64,000 nucleotides of DNA, taken from positions 5,770,401-5,834,400 of the forward strand of contig OW204004.1 of assembly GCA_934047225.1 (NCBI GenBank), in the 5' to 3' direction. The stretch comes from Ypsolopha sequella (taxonomy: Eukaryota; Arthropoda; Insecta; Lepidoptera; Ypsolophidae). Below the pieces are notes generated by a model. The model had not been told where the DNA came from and searched no databases. It was given only the letters and a program-made list of their open reading frames with translations. A program made the position numbers and the translations under genes. Positions 1 to 11,106 of this stretch are shown here, one piece after another (the first letter of the stretch is position 1; each line of letters starts with the position of its first letter).

Positions 1-240
1 TTTAACCATCGTGTAATATTAATAATGTGATTTTCAAATGTATCAGACTACTCTCCAATAATAATTATTCTGCTGTCATCAACAAAAAGAAGCATAGGAT
101 GATGTGTAGCTTTGGGCAGATCATTAATATAAGTAGGTAATAAATAGCAAGGGTCCTAACACGCTTCCTTGTGGGACACCATAACGAACTTCTCTGCTAT
201 CTGACATAGTCGAATAAGTTCAAAATTGACTCGAACTCAT
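1..240 (-). pseudogene. LINE reverse transcriptase fragment, broken
   Basis: Read on the - strand, about 145-215 encodes REVRYGVPQGSVLGPLLF, the reverse-transcriptase block with the GVPQGSxLGP signature. After a small frame shift YINDLPK follows, and then FVDDS, which corresponds to the catalytic YADD region but with V for the usual alanine. This order is typical of jockey/CR1-type non-LTR retrotransposons. The fragment is cut by the window edge on its C-terminal side and loses its frame upstream near 215-240. It is a dead 5'-truncated or internal fragment and no longer makes a protein. The LINE clade is inferred only from the motif style. Confidence 0.75.
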
Positions 241-1673
241 TTAATAAGTCATAACAACTCAACTTTCTTACTCTAAGTACAAAAATTATAATGCCTGCTC
301 CTGCAAAATTTTAACCGGTGCGGTGAGCTTAGACGATTTAACACGGGACTTGGACAGAGTGTGTGAGGGTGAGTAAATGTGTGTAGTACGTTTTTGCCTT
401 CGTAGAATGAATTTAGTACAAAGAGTCGTGCTTTGCCACGTTCAGTGTTAAAAGGTTTATTATTGCAAATTAATACAAACCTTAAAGTATCAAGACGATT
501 TCACAATATGTTCGGCGCAAGCGCACAGCAGCGGCACGTGCCCGTAATATAAACTATGCGAGCCACTAAATAAAACAATTCATAAATTAATTGCTTACGT
601 TAAACATGCATTATAATTAGTAAAAACTTCTGAAAGAACACAGCTTTTTTATTTTTTTGTGTTGTTTGATGACTCGTTTCTCGAAATCGTTGTATGTTAT
701 TTTTATTTCGTTCTTTATTTAGAACTTATACTGTCGTCCATTTTTTTTACCAAATAAAAGTTCAAATAAAGAAAATGCTCTACATTTTAGCAGTACCATG
801 ACATCATCACACATGGTTTGTGATATAAGAGGTGAATATTTATAGCTCAGTTGTTATAAAAAAATATGCGTATATACGAGTATGTACGTAGGTTGAAATG
901 ATTTATGCTAGCTCTAAAAACTTAATTTCGCCATTTATTTCACGGAGATGATTTTGTAGATGGAGGCTATGTTCATTATGTTACTGTTTGTTGGTATTCA
1001 CAAATAGCGTTTTTCCTGCAATAAAAAAGATATCAAAATAATTTTACGCCAGATCACCCCCCAACAAATCGTTATTATTCGTATTAACGACAAGATTGAC
1101 ATATTTATCGAATCAAACCAGAATAATGTCTCTGTTTATCTTGGTTGCATTGCGTTTTGATGCAGCGTGAACTGATGTTTCTTGACGATTAATTTTATCG
1201 TAAGCAGTTTTTAGTTTTACATTAAAAAAAGGCGCGGTGTCTGAATTCCCAGTTTTATTGTCCAAAACCAAATGAAATAATATTTAGATCATAGTTTAGA
1301 CCAATATTGGAGCAGTAACCATTTTTATTCTAAGTGTATGTATATTTTGATTTTTAGTGTATTAAAATTTGTTTCTGTTTTCCATGTATACGCATTGGAC
1401 TTGTGTCTGTAACGTATTCATGTGTATAAATAAATAAATAAATAAATAAAAATATGGATGCAGAAAATTGCAAGTAATCGTTTATCGAATGGCCGAAATA
1501 TTAAGATAGAAGAGTAAAATGTGATATATGTTTTTTTTTCATATTTTAATTATCCCAATAAATATGATAAGACATAAAATCTGGAGAAGCCCCCCTTAAC
1601 TATTGCTTTAGCGGTAACATAGACAATTGTCTATGAGCGATAAAGAGAACTTAACAGATGTAATAATAAACAT
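241..1673. other. No gene seen; AT-rich, one (AATA)n run
   Basis: I see no coding exon, RNA gene or clear transposon boundary here. A tetranucleotide run of about six AATA units lies at 1427-1450. It follows a stretch that resembles the 3' tail of a retroposon, but no coding trace supports this. Confidence 0.5.
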
Positions 1674-1800
1674 AAACATAACATAAATACGCTTTATTGT
1701 GCACCAAAAGAAAAACAACAAAAAGGACAATACAAAGTTGAAAAAAAACAAAAATATAGGCAACAATGGGCGGTCTTATCGCTTAGAGCGATTTATTTAG
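1674..1800 (-). repeat. Dispersed lepidopteran retroposon-like fragment
   Basis: A segment around 'gctttattgtgcaccaaaag' is followed by A-rich sequence and 'tggcggtcttatcgctt'-like text. I recognise it as a common dispersed repeat of lepidopteran genomes. When common in transcripts it usually appears near 3' ends. The reading is from memory of the pattern, not from an alignment; strand and ends are approximate. Confidence 0.35.
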
Positions 1801-2207
1801 TCAAATAATCTCATTTAGGGTTTGAGATGGAGTCTCGTCTTTAATTTTCTCAAGCCATATTGCTATTCCGATATCAATATTTCGAAATAGGTGGCTGCGT
1901 ATTTAATAAACCACTTCAGAATAATGACTGTCGATTTATTGACAGATTAATTAATATTATTGTTTTCGTTAAAATTATATTTGTTTTTCCAGTGCAGTTT
2001 CCTTTGCAGTTCTGCTACACCCACTTTTGATGTTATATTTTTAGATTTGGCCAATGTAGGTTAAAAACTAGATTAAATTACTCAGTACTTTGTAATATTT
2101 TGTTATGGAACGGTATACAAAAAATATTATTGTGCTATATGTAATGTGTTTATTCGTAAAAAAAAAGATAATAAAACATCTTCTTCCAAATTACCGAAAT
2201 AAGAATT

Positions 2208-2558
2208 TATATATATAAATACGAAAACACAAAAAATATAATTATAGGTAGTAAAATATATTTCGACCACTAATTGTGGTCGACATCAGTTACACAATTA
2301 TATATAAAAGTTAAAAATTAATAATTATAAATTATAGATACTTATGATACTGAATATTTTTTTTTTTTAATATTAAATAATATAAAATAAAATATTATAA
2401 AAATAAAATATTCAGTATCATAAGTATCTATAATTTATAATTATTAATTTTTAACTTTTATATATAATTGTGTAACTGATGCCGACCACAATTAGTGGTC
2501 GAAATATATTTTACTACCTATAATTATATTTTTTGTGTTTTCGTATTTATATATATAT
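2208..2558. repeat. 351-bp palindrome with about 153-bp arms
   Basis: The arms 2208-2360 and 2406-2558 are almost perfect reverse complements around a 45-bp AT loop. Each arm contains a small hairpin, gaccac...gtggtc, followed by gaaatatatttt. The same motif recurs at 7936 and 24422. Such foldback structures arise from inverted duplication of a transposon end or are foldback MITEs. The very high arm identity in AT-rich DNA suggests recent formation or gene conversion. Confidence 0.85.
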
Positions 2559-2565
2559 ATATATA

Positions 2566-2827
2566 CAAGGTGACTTTTTGATCATCGTCCAAATTCATAC
2601 TGGAGGCTTAATAAGTGATCAGTATCTTGGATCAGTAACAATTTTTGTGAAATTCGTAAATTGAAATTTCGGCTTCCCATAGAAATTCAGTTCCACTCCC
2701 GAGTGAATCACTATGGGGAGTCGAAATTCCATTTTACGAATTCCACCAAAATTGTTATTGATGCATGATACTGATCACTTACCAAGCCGCCAGTATGAAT
2801 TTGGACGATGATCAAAAATTCACCTTG
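2566..2827. mobile_element. Foldback MITE, family A (caaggtgac ends), copy 1
   Basis: Terminal inverted repeats begin caaggtgactttttgatcat and end in the complement before 2827. The inverted similarity runs about 110 bp inward on each side, including ccaaattcatactgg and gtgatcagtatc. The element is flanked by TA on both sides, the usual target of Tc1/mariner-type elements. It has no coding capacity. Related copies are at 16322-16590 and, more divergent, 7258-7522. It abuts the 351-bp palindrome on its left. Confidence 0.8.
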
Positions 2828-3279
2828 TATATATAATTTCTTTAATCGAAATAAGAATTCAAAGAACTGTGTCACCAATCCCTACACCCCAAATAACATC
2901 GTGTTGAACAATTTAATTTACAATAACGTACCGTGTGCGTTACTGTGGCGCGCCCATAATCGACCCAGTGGAGGATAAATAATATTTAAAATATTCACTG
3001 GATTAGGTGTCCTGCGAGCTGTGTAGGGCTGCCACAAACTGAGTTTCCAGAATGAAAATAAAATTTGGGTTGCAACTAAGAAAGGAGAACATTCATTAGG
3101 TATGAATATTGTTAGAGTGCATAACAAAAAATCAATTAGTTACAAATTATCTGAGAAAAAATAATCGCAGACGTGTGTCTATTCTGTCTATCACGGACCA
3201 TGAGATCACTTTTTGACCACCAATAAAAAGTCTTCCGAATTTTGTAACTATTTACTTGATAATTATATCAATTAATTAG

Positions 3280-4052
3280 GGTCGTTGTAAATTCATCCTA
3301 CGAAATTCGTCCTATTTTCTATATCTGGACAAATTCATCCCATTTGACTCAAGCAGGGTAAATTCGTCCCAAAACTCATAATATACACAACCGTTAGATA
3401 CTTAAAAATAAAAGTTATTATGCAATCAACAGTTCGTTTACTAAAAATAAAAATAAATATTGAGGCATGCAAAGTATAATCCTTAAACTACAGTATAAAA
3501 TTTTGAAATTACTCACACGTTTATTAACAAAATAAAAAATAAAATTATGTACCAATACTAATAACAATTGTTTGTACAAATAAACATAATGTTCCAATTC
3601 AAACACTTTTATTATAGGTTTAAATAGATGTACTTATAGAAAACACATTTCATTAAATATATCTCACTAATATTTAATCAATAATATTTAATTAAATGTC
3701 TTTACTATGTATATAGTTTGTATTATATATTATAGTTTTGAATATATATATACTGTAGTATATATATATTCAAAACTATAATAAAAGACAATATAGTCAA
3801 AATACAATATTTATTTATATTATAAAACTTCAAACTTAAAACTATATTCCTTATACACAAAATAAATAGAAGCTTTGGTAAAAAATCCATTCTCAAGACT
3901 CAAGACGAATGGGGATGAATTTACACCCATTAAGAGGACGAATGTTCACATTATGAATATATTTTTTGAAATGGAACGAATTTGTACCGAAAATAAATAC
4001 TTTTTGGGACACATTTACACAAGACGAATTTACACAGGACGAATATACATCA
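3280..4052. mobile_element. Non-autonomous element with clustered aaattcgtcc subterminal repeats
   Basis: The left end (3280-3380) holds four copies of variants of aaattcgtcc or aaattcatcc. The right end (3900-4052) holds five copies of the complement, ggacgaattt. This inverted arrangement of subterminal repeats is typical of non-autonomous cut-and-paste elements, whose repeats bind transposase. The centre (about 3733-3783) is a 22-bp-arm palindrome, tatagttttgaatatatata and its complement. The overlapping open frames at 3875-4213 come from the repeat array and are not genes. Confidence 0.55.
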
Positions 4053-4056
4053 ACTC

Positions 4057-5660
4057 ATCAATTTGTAGTACATGTTATAAATCGGGCATGTGTAACATTT
4101 CACGCTTTGGGATTGGTAATCTGGTTTTTGGCATTTGGTGCCATTATTTCACTAAGTACCAGCAAAAATGGTTACGTCACATTTTGAAAATAAATCGAAT
4201 CGAATGTATGTAGGTGGTTATTTACATTTACTATAATTTTGTTTCAAATAAAAAAAAATACGAGCTTCCAATATGAAAGGATTTTTTGTTTACAAACAAC
4301 GGACCGATAATTTCAAAACAAAATGTATTCTAACATGAAATCTAAATGCAATACTAAGCCAACCCTAAGCAAGGAACAAGACATAAAAAAGGTGACAAGT
4401 TCACAATTTAAATTATATCCTTTAAACATCTGATAGTCCTCGGCGTATAGCTCGTACAAAGGGAGGCGCGGCCCGAAGCATAAATAACAAGGAATATTAT
4501 ACATGTATCTATAGAGAAATCTTAATTTATTAAGATGTAACTGGTGATACAACCAATTTATGAAGTAGGACTAGCGCCCATTATAAAGATAATGATGACA
4601 GATAAAGTAATTTTTTAGGGTTCCTCCTTCTTACTTGAAATGAAGTTATCAAATTGCGTTATAGAAAATAACTAGTACTTGTTATATAGAACAAAAAAAA
4701 AATTGTATTAATCACACACATTTAATATTTATAAAAAGTCGATGAAGTTTATTTATCTGCTTAAAAATATGTAAAATTTTCAAAATGTTATTTTTCTGTT
4801 GTGTAAGTGTTCGTAGTCCAGTTTTCGTATTATGATACGAACAGACAGACACAATAAATAAAATAAAATAAAAAGACATTTATTTAACACACCATTATGG
4901 ACAAAGTAGTACAATGTTCTTAAACGTAAAGTTGCATGGCACTGTTAAAAAGGACGGTGACTCAGCATATGTTCCTATACCAAAGGCATTAGGAACGCTG
5001 TTATTCTGCCACCACCATTAAAAGAAAAAAAAAACATACTTAGTTAACTTACTATTTACTTTAACCTAAACATATTCAATAAAATCAGCGTATAGTTAAA
5101 ATATTAAAACAGAAAAATAATAAAACATTATTGTAATAGAATTTTCAAGGGTTTTCACTATACATAAAACTCTAAAACCAAAAATCTGCATTTTTTTTGC
5201 AAATAGATTTCTAACACAATCAATGATTATTTATGTCAATCATGTCACCTTTTACGCCTTGAAATATAAGGTGTGTCCAGCTACCGTCATGCACACCGAC
5301 AACGACAAACGAGTAGGCTTGGGACTAGAACTATGAAGATTACATACGATTACATTACTAGTTAGTAGTGTAGGTGCCAACTACAGATTACAAGGCGATA
5401 CAGCTTGGAATGTTGTAATCACTTTATTAAAGGTAAAGAGACCGAAGGAATTTGTTAGAAATGTTAATTATTACAGAATATGGTTTTTTATACTTAAATG
5501 AGCAAATGTCAATGTATTGGTTCCTTCGACGTAGAACAAAATCTGTTTAATTACTCTATATTAGACACCCCACATCAATTTCCAAAAAGATTTATAGGTG
5601 AAATTTTTTAAATTGTTCTTATTTCTTTCCGCAATTAATTTCTCACTTACATTACAATTT
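4057..5660. other. No gene seen; scattered retroposon-like debris
   Basis: AT-rich sequence without recognisable exons. At 4850-5030 an (AATAA)n-like run is followed by about 150 bp of mixed composition ending in ttctgccaccaccatt. It may be a reversed retroposon 3' end, but there is no coding trace to prove it. Confidence 0.45.
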
Positions 5661-5667
5661 TTTGTTT

Positions 5668-5988
5668 GATCGGCCTGGCTATTTTTGCTTGATTGGCCTG
5701 GCTGTTTTTGCGTGATCGGCCTTGCTATTTTTGCTTGATCGGCCTGGCTGTTTTTGCTTGATCGGCCTGGCTATTTTAGCTTGATCGGCCTGGCTGTTTT
5801 TGCTTGATCGGCCTGGCTATTTTTGCTTGATCGGCCTGGCTGTTTTTGCGTGATCGGCCTTGCTATTTTTCTTTATCGGCCTGGGTGTTTTTGCTTGATC
5901 GGCCTGGCTATTTTTGCTTGATCGGCCTGGCTGTTTTTCCTTGATCGGCCTGGCTATTTTTGCTTGATCGGCCTGGCTGTTTTTGCTT
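5668..5988. repeat. Minisatellite, 14 units of 23 bp
   Basis: Fourteen head-to-tail units of gatcggcctggctatttttg plus ctt. Units alternate between 'ctattttt' and 'ctgttttt', so the true period is a 46-bp dimer. Units 2-3 and 8-9 share the same rarer variants (gcgt spacer, ccttgct), pointing to a further 138-bp period from block duplication. One unit is 22 bp. The array is GC-richer than its surroundings. Confidence 0.95.
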
Positions 5989-6238
5989 TGTGCCGCGGAA
6001 GATAAACAGCTTTTAAGCTTCGCTGTTTTATCGAATCATAATTAAAACATAATTATGTGTATCAGTAATAATAATATCAGTCCAAATCGTGACTCGGATC
6101 TATCTTACGGATCAGCTATTTTTGTAATTCCTCTAAAGAATGCGCATTTTTTTTTCTCTGATGGTTTTAGCTTAATTTATCTCTATTTATTACTGGTATT
6201 TAATTGTATATAATATTTATTTATTTTTGTACTACAAG

Positions 6239-6352
6239 ATGGATGTGGAAGAGGCGAAAAAGGTGTATCAGGATTATAGCAGATGGAAATCTGTAGTCTC
6301 TGCCTACCCCTTTGGGAGACAGGCGTGAGTATATGTATGTATGTTTATTTTG
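6239..6352 (+). pseudogene. LINE ORF2 C-terminal end with (TATG)n tail, family L, copy 1
   Basis: The last 29 codons of a non-LTR retrotransposon polyprotein are open here, ending SRWKSVVSAYPFGRQA and stop at 6328. A short TATG-rich tail (atatgtatgtatgttta) follows, as expected for the 3' end of this kind of element. Everything upstream is missing, so this is a severely 5'-truncated insertion. The same 3' end recurs at 9868-10008 and 47186-47520, and an internal piece at 24238-24286. Confidence 0.8.
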
Positions 6353-6817
6353 TACTCTAGCTGCAAGAAATGCGCAAAAGATGCACTGCACTATAAACCA
6401 TATCCATTAGAATTCCGTGCCAAAACTGTCATCGCACTTTAGAAAGCAATTTCCACGCGACTTATTTTGAAATTCAAATGTGGGATTAAACTAAACGGTA
6501 TGCGGTTTTTATCTTATTTCTCATTGGTCGAGCCCTATCTCTGCGTAATGGCTATTTATTGGTAGAAAGCGGACGTTCTGGGCATAATTACCTATCTACA
6601 CGTTATAGAGAGGGTCAGACAATTACGATTGGCTATTTTATTTTGCGATGTTTAAACTTTATTTGTCGAACGTCATGGGAAACTTTGGATTTATTAAAAA
6701 TAATAAGAATAATAATAAACGTTTTAACCAAAAAATTACCAAAAATACGTTACAAAATTATTTTAAAATACATTTAAAAATGATAATTATAAAGCAACAA
6801 AATTTATTGATAAGTGG

Positions 6818-6855
6818 AAATTCGCTATAGTTTACAATTAAACTATAGCGAATTT
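6818..6855. repeat. Short perfect palindrome
   Basis: aaattcgctatagttt at 6818-6833 and its exact complement at 6840-6855, with a 6-bp loop. No coding or transposon context is visible. Confidence 0.85.
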
Positions 6856-7257
6856 ATATAATATAATTATAATTTTATTCATATATCAAATGTCATTTAA
6901 ATTCATTAGTCATAAGGTTGTATATATTTTATGTCATTTACTAAACTCCGGCCGTTCATTCGAGAGAATGGTGACGTTTGCAAATGTCAGGGGGTAAAAC
7001 CTTTTTTTTACTGTTTTGCATTTCAATATTTTATTTTTATCATGATGATTTTAGGGTAGATTGTATATCGTTAAAAGGTCCCATTTGTTAACAAAAAGTA
7101 TTTTTGTCGTATATATTTTCCACTTCCTAGTACAAAACTTAATGAATCAGCTGACTCAATTTCTACGTAAAAGTTAAAAAAAAGCGCAAAAAATATTATT
7201 TTTGGCGAAAAGTTGTCTATTAGCGATACTGTGTTCACTTGAATTTAAGAACCTTAT

Positions 7258-7522
7258 ATAGAGGTTATCATTTTATTTATGTAGCGGAAATCATATTGAA
7301 TTAAGACTCTGTATCTAAGTGATCAATGTTCTATTACCCTTTTTGTGAAACTCGTTAATTTGTTTTTATCGTTTTCCCGAGTCCAGCTCCGAGTCAGTTA
7401 CTATAGGAAGTCAACATTTTATTTGGCAAAATTAGCAAAAAGTATTACGATCCGTATTGCTGATTTATTATTATTACTTGCCAATATGGTAGTTTGACTA
7501 TATAAATAAATGTCACCTTTCA
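7258..7522. mobile_element. Divergent family A MITE, copy 2
   Basis: The right end, atgtcacctt, and the left end, aggttatcatttt, match the caaggtgac family loosely. Inner segments (gtgatcaatg, ccctttttgtgaaa, cgagtcagttactatagg) align with the 2566 and 16322 copies in the same order. It is much more diverged than copy 1, so the edges are uncertain. Confidence 0.45.
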
Positions 7523-7935
7523 AAGAGCTCGTGCTATAACTAAAATTTCCTTCTGCTCATTATTTCTGTCAAATCAGCAATCATAATGCCTGCAGTATGA
7601 ATCCTCGACTTTTTGAATCGACATTTCAGAAAAAGGTTTATAATATCTGCGGTGTAAGGCAGTGTTGTCGTATTATAAAACTGATATACCTTACCAAATA
7701 ATAAGATCGTATATATATTCTATTCCAGGGTTTTTATTTATAAAAAAAGTTTAAATAATCAAGATTTGGATTTATTTCGTCCCATTTGTTGTACCGTTGA
7801 TATTTTTTAACGTGCCTTTATTTATTTTTGTCGTGAAGAAGCTCTTGTTGACTTGTAGTATTGTTTCGAGATATCGCCACACTCCATCTGTCATCATTCT
7901 CTCGAATTAACGGCAGCAGTTTATGTATAATTCGT

Positions 7936-7971
7936 CTGATGCCGGCCCCAAAGTGGGCCGAAATATATTTC
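7936..7971 (+). repeat. Hairpin plus gaaatatattt motif, copy 2
   Basis: ctgatgcc, then a stem ggcccc/gtgggcc closing a short loop, then gaaatatatttcg. The order (CTGATG, stem-loop, GAAA, short AT palindrome) matches the motif in the 2208-2558 palindrome. It superficially recalls a hammerhead ribozyme core. The usual A after CTGATG is absent, so activity is doubtful. Confidence 0.6.
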
Positions 7972-8580
7972 GAAATTAAGTTTTTGTACGCAGTTTTAAT
8001 TATACAAAAAATTTAAATAAAATAAATGCTCTGTGTAGCAAAATATATATATTTATTACAAGTAACCAAATAAACACTTCTTATAAAAAAAAATGGCACC
8101 TGAGCTAAACAGCAAGCTCTGTATTACAGGTGCCAAAATGTAAAAGCGATATAAATAATGAAATGAATTTCTAAAAACCAAATCTTTTTCAACATAACAA
8201 ACAATAACACTGTAATAAAATTTATTCCAGTTTGTACAACAAAACATACAATTTTATTACTGTATTTATGACTGTATAAATGTTTGCCTTGTCCAATATG
8301 TCAATTTATTTATAGGCAAAATTTAATAAACCGCCTTTACGTGACCATGCAAAAATGTCGATATTGCAATATTTATTATTTTGTATCAGTTACGATCTGA
8401 AATTAAATTATAAAACCTATAAAAATGACATATAAAAGTGATGTATAAATCCGTGGAGGCGCACTGTGTTACGTTGTTATTTCGTATTGTTTGAAAATGA
8501 ATGATGCAAAGATAAAATAAATTCTCCGCCAGAATAGTAGAAACCACCGCCACGTCTGATTTTATGTAGAAGTAATAATA

Positions 8581-8980
8581 GGCTTTACATATGAAATTGC
8601 CGAAATTTTCTTACAGATTCATGAGTTCATAATTCCTGTAATTCAATAGCTATAAAAAATATTTGTTTTTTGTTTGAAAGTTGAATTCAAGGTTTTTGTT
8701 TCAATTTTGTTTTTATTTTCAGTTTGATTACAAAAATTTAATCTTCAAAAAAAGTTCGTCCTGCCATCCATTTCCATGATAAGATTCGTGATAATTTATT
8801 ACAGCTGATACTTTTCAAAAATTTAATTAATGTTGCCGTTAGCTTAATGTTGTCTCATTCATACACATAAGAAATTACATAATTTGGACTTGTCATTCCT
8901 AAAAATTGTGCAAAAATGTTAGTATTGAAAATTAAGTTTCCTTTAAATTTTCTACAGAAAACGGCAATTTCACATGTAAA
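8581..8980. mobile_element. MITE family B (ttgccgaaattttcttacag), copy 1
   Basis: About 400 bp, starting ctttacatatgaaattgccg and ending cggcaatttcacatgtaaa, so the ends are inverted repeats of about 20 bp. The body is shared with 24452-25125 and 26600-27012 in the same order. No open frame is shared among the three copies. This is a non-autonomous terminal-inverted-repeat element of unassigned superfamily. Confidence 0.8.
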
Positions 8981-9150
8981 TATGTATTAATTAGTATGTA
9001 TTTTCTATAAACTGATCGTTTAGAAAAAAATTGTTTTGACTCATTTTTCTATAGGTATATGTAATTTTACCTAATTAAAGCTGATGTATAGAACGGGCTG
9101 GTCATTTTAAACTTTAACATAATATATGTTTACCTCGTTGTCTGACCAGT

Positions 9151-9311
9151 GGGTCTACCGCTTAATTCTCATTTTCATCAACATCAACTTGAAATTGAAA
9201 TTAGACGTGCGTGCGACGACGCCCGCCTAACATGCCATCTCTTTTTCACGCGTTGGATTTCGCATGCATTTGCTTGAAGTTGATACAAATGAGAATTACG
9301 CGGTAGAGCCC
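9151..9311 (-). mobile_element. Foldback MITE family C (gggtctaccgcgtaattct), copy 1
   Basis: A 161-bp element with ends gggtctaccg and cggtagagccc and inverted similarity reaching the caacatcaactt block. The core (gtgcgtgcgacgacgcccgc, then catgccatctcttttt) is the reverse complement of the core of the copy at 16667-16826, so the two lie in opposite orientation. The right arm here is more decayed. Confidence 0.8.
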
Positions 9312-9867
9312 CTGAAACAAAAATAAGAATTCAAAAGTACAGTTATTAATGACATATCTTTTATTCAGCTATATCGTTTACTAAAATATCAACACCGTTT
9401 ATATTCTAAACGCTAGCACGCGCCTTTTATCTTCTTCGCCCGCGTGATACACAAGGCAAGCAGGATCGAAATACGCCTTGTCGAAGGTGCCTGCTAGGGG
9501 TGGTTTTACTGTAGGTGAATACATTTTGTTTATCCTTTTTGCCATACGAAGCTTTTGCAAATCGTGTGACAAATTATTTCCGTTCACCTCGCAAGGATGG
9601 GAAGTTTTACTACTAACATCGGTATTGCCACGGAAGTTCTTTTACGGTCATGTAATGCCAACATAAAGAAACAATATGGCATGTTTGCATGGTTTATTTT
9701 GCAATGGCCAGATTGCTGGTTTAAATCGTGTTTGAGAGTATTAATTTTGAATAACTTGATTGATTTTAAATAAGAGTCTCCATAAATATGGGTTTTCAGT
9801 AAACCAAAAAATAAATAACGTGTAATCAAATATGAAAGTGAGTAACGAAATAAATTTATGGTGCGTC

Positions 9868-10008
9868 GAGACGCCCTAGAAGGACGTATGCCCACCAAAT
9901 TGGCAACATACTAAAGAAGGGCAGACGAAAGAGGTATGTCAGGATCGTAGCAGATGGAAATCTGTAGTCTCTGCCTAACTCTATGGAAGAAAGGCGTGAG
10001 TATATGTA
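9868..10008 (+). pseudogene. LINE ORF2 C-terminal fragment, family L, copy 2
   Basis: After one base shift this reads RPRRTYAHQIGNILKKG, then KEVCQDRSRWKSVVSA, a stop in place of Tyr, and GRKA with the stop. It is the same C-terminal block as at 6239 and ends in a short tatgtatg tail. The GRPR...QIGD...KSVV order is the usual C-terminus of insect LINE polyproteins. Dead copy. Confidence 0.75.
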
Positions 10009-10197
10009 TGCAAAAAAAAACGGTCAAGTGGATATGAGTGCTTTTTTGCAAAAATAAAATAAATTCATAATTAGTTTATTTGTTTACTTCCAACTCTGAA
10101 ACGTACCGAATCATTGTTTACTGAGTAGTCATGATGATACAGCTAGTGTCTTCCATAAAATGTCATCGTTAAAATAAATACTTTTCAATGCATGTGC

Positions 10198-11106
10198 TCG
10201 TAAAGGCCCACTTTTTATGCATCAAAACCGAACAGAAAGTCGATTATTTTGCCCTAGGGCTTTATTATTTTTTTTTTTAATTTGTTTGCATTGGTTGGCT
10301 AACCTGCAGCCTTTCCTGTGTACCATAGATGTTATACTTTTTTTTCCACTGTTTAACGGCTCTGGATACAATCCTTTTGAGCCAATCATAATTGAAAGTT
10401 CACAAGTCATTGTGCCTAACAATATTAAAAACAAATACAATGGCGACGAAAAAGGCTTATTTGACTTCTGTAAAATTATTAATATCTATAGTAAAATAAA
10501 AATGGCTATTATTTGTGAAGAATATGATAATGAAGATAAACTTATTAAGAAAACTAGGCCTAAGAACTTACGAAACCTAACTTACCTACCTACTTATAAA
10601 CTACCTAACTATAATAATATATATGGTATGAGAACATGGGAGTACATGCTTCCTTTAATACTAAATGAAATACCTACCCATACATTAGATAGACTAAAAA
10701 ACTTAAATAATAATAAAAAGCGAAAAAGTGCCATAAAGCTTTATTTTCTTCAACATCAGCAGCCTGTGGCTGCGTGATGTTATTTAACATAATATAAGTT
10801 AGAATTAGTTTAGTTAGTTTAGCATAAAGTTTGCGATCTCGCCATACCGCGCATAAACCATGTGGTTTTAGTCGGATGGCTTTAAACTCTTAAATATGTA
10901 AATAAATTTAACTATGAATAAATAAACTAAAAAAAAAAAAAAATTTGTTTTCATTTCCTCACACTATGCATTGAAAAACGTAGTATGATACACGGGCGTA
11001 AAAGCAATAAATTACTCGGTTACGTTCAAAACACTCGCTACGCTCGTGTTTTAAATCGTCCTCGTAATTTATTCCTTTTCGCCCTAGTAGCATAAACTAC
11101 TATTAC
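10198..11106. repeat. Dispersed repeat D, copy 1, split by a retroposon
   Basis: The flanks 10198-10406 and 10944-11106 match 27569-27950 almost base for base, beginning tcgtaaaggcccactttt and ending gtagcataaactactatta. In the second copy the two halves are contiguous. The right half contains an imperfect hairpin, gggcgtaaaagcaataaatt against aatttattccttttcgccc, around cgctacgctcgtg. Its nature (non-autonomous DNA element or other) is not clear. The N-terminal 63 codons of the long open frame here are just this repeat. Confidence 0.85.
10407..10943 (+). mobile_element. Poly-A retroposon (5'-truncated LINE-like) inserted in repeat D
   Basis: The insert starts right after gttcacaag and ends in a 15-base A run. 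It contains an open stretch to 10777 whose C-terminus, YGMRTWEYMLPLILNEIP then KKRKSAIKLYFLQ, resembles the extreme C-terminus of CR1/L2-like LINE polyproteins. A 3' UTR with aataaa and the poly-A follow. The 186-residue open frame 10217-10777 is therefore a chimera of host repeat and retroposon, not a gene. The LINE assignment is moderate; the insertion itself is clear from the empty copy at 27773. Confidence 0.7.

Noticed and set aside
5668..5988. CRISPR-like array
   Set aside because: The units are contiguous with no variable spacers and the context is eukaryotic; it is a minisatellite.
10217..10777. 186-codon open frame as a host gene
   Set aside because: Its first third is dispersed repeat D and the rest is an inserted poly-A retroposon; the second copy of repeat D shows that the join is an insertion.
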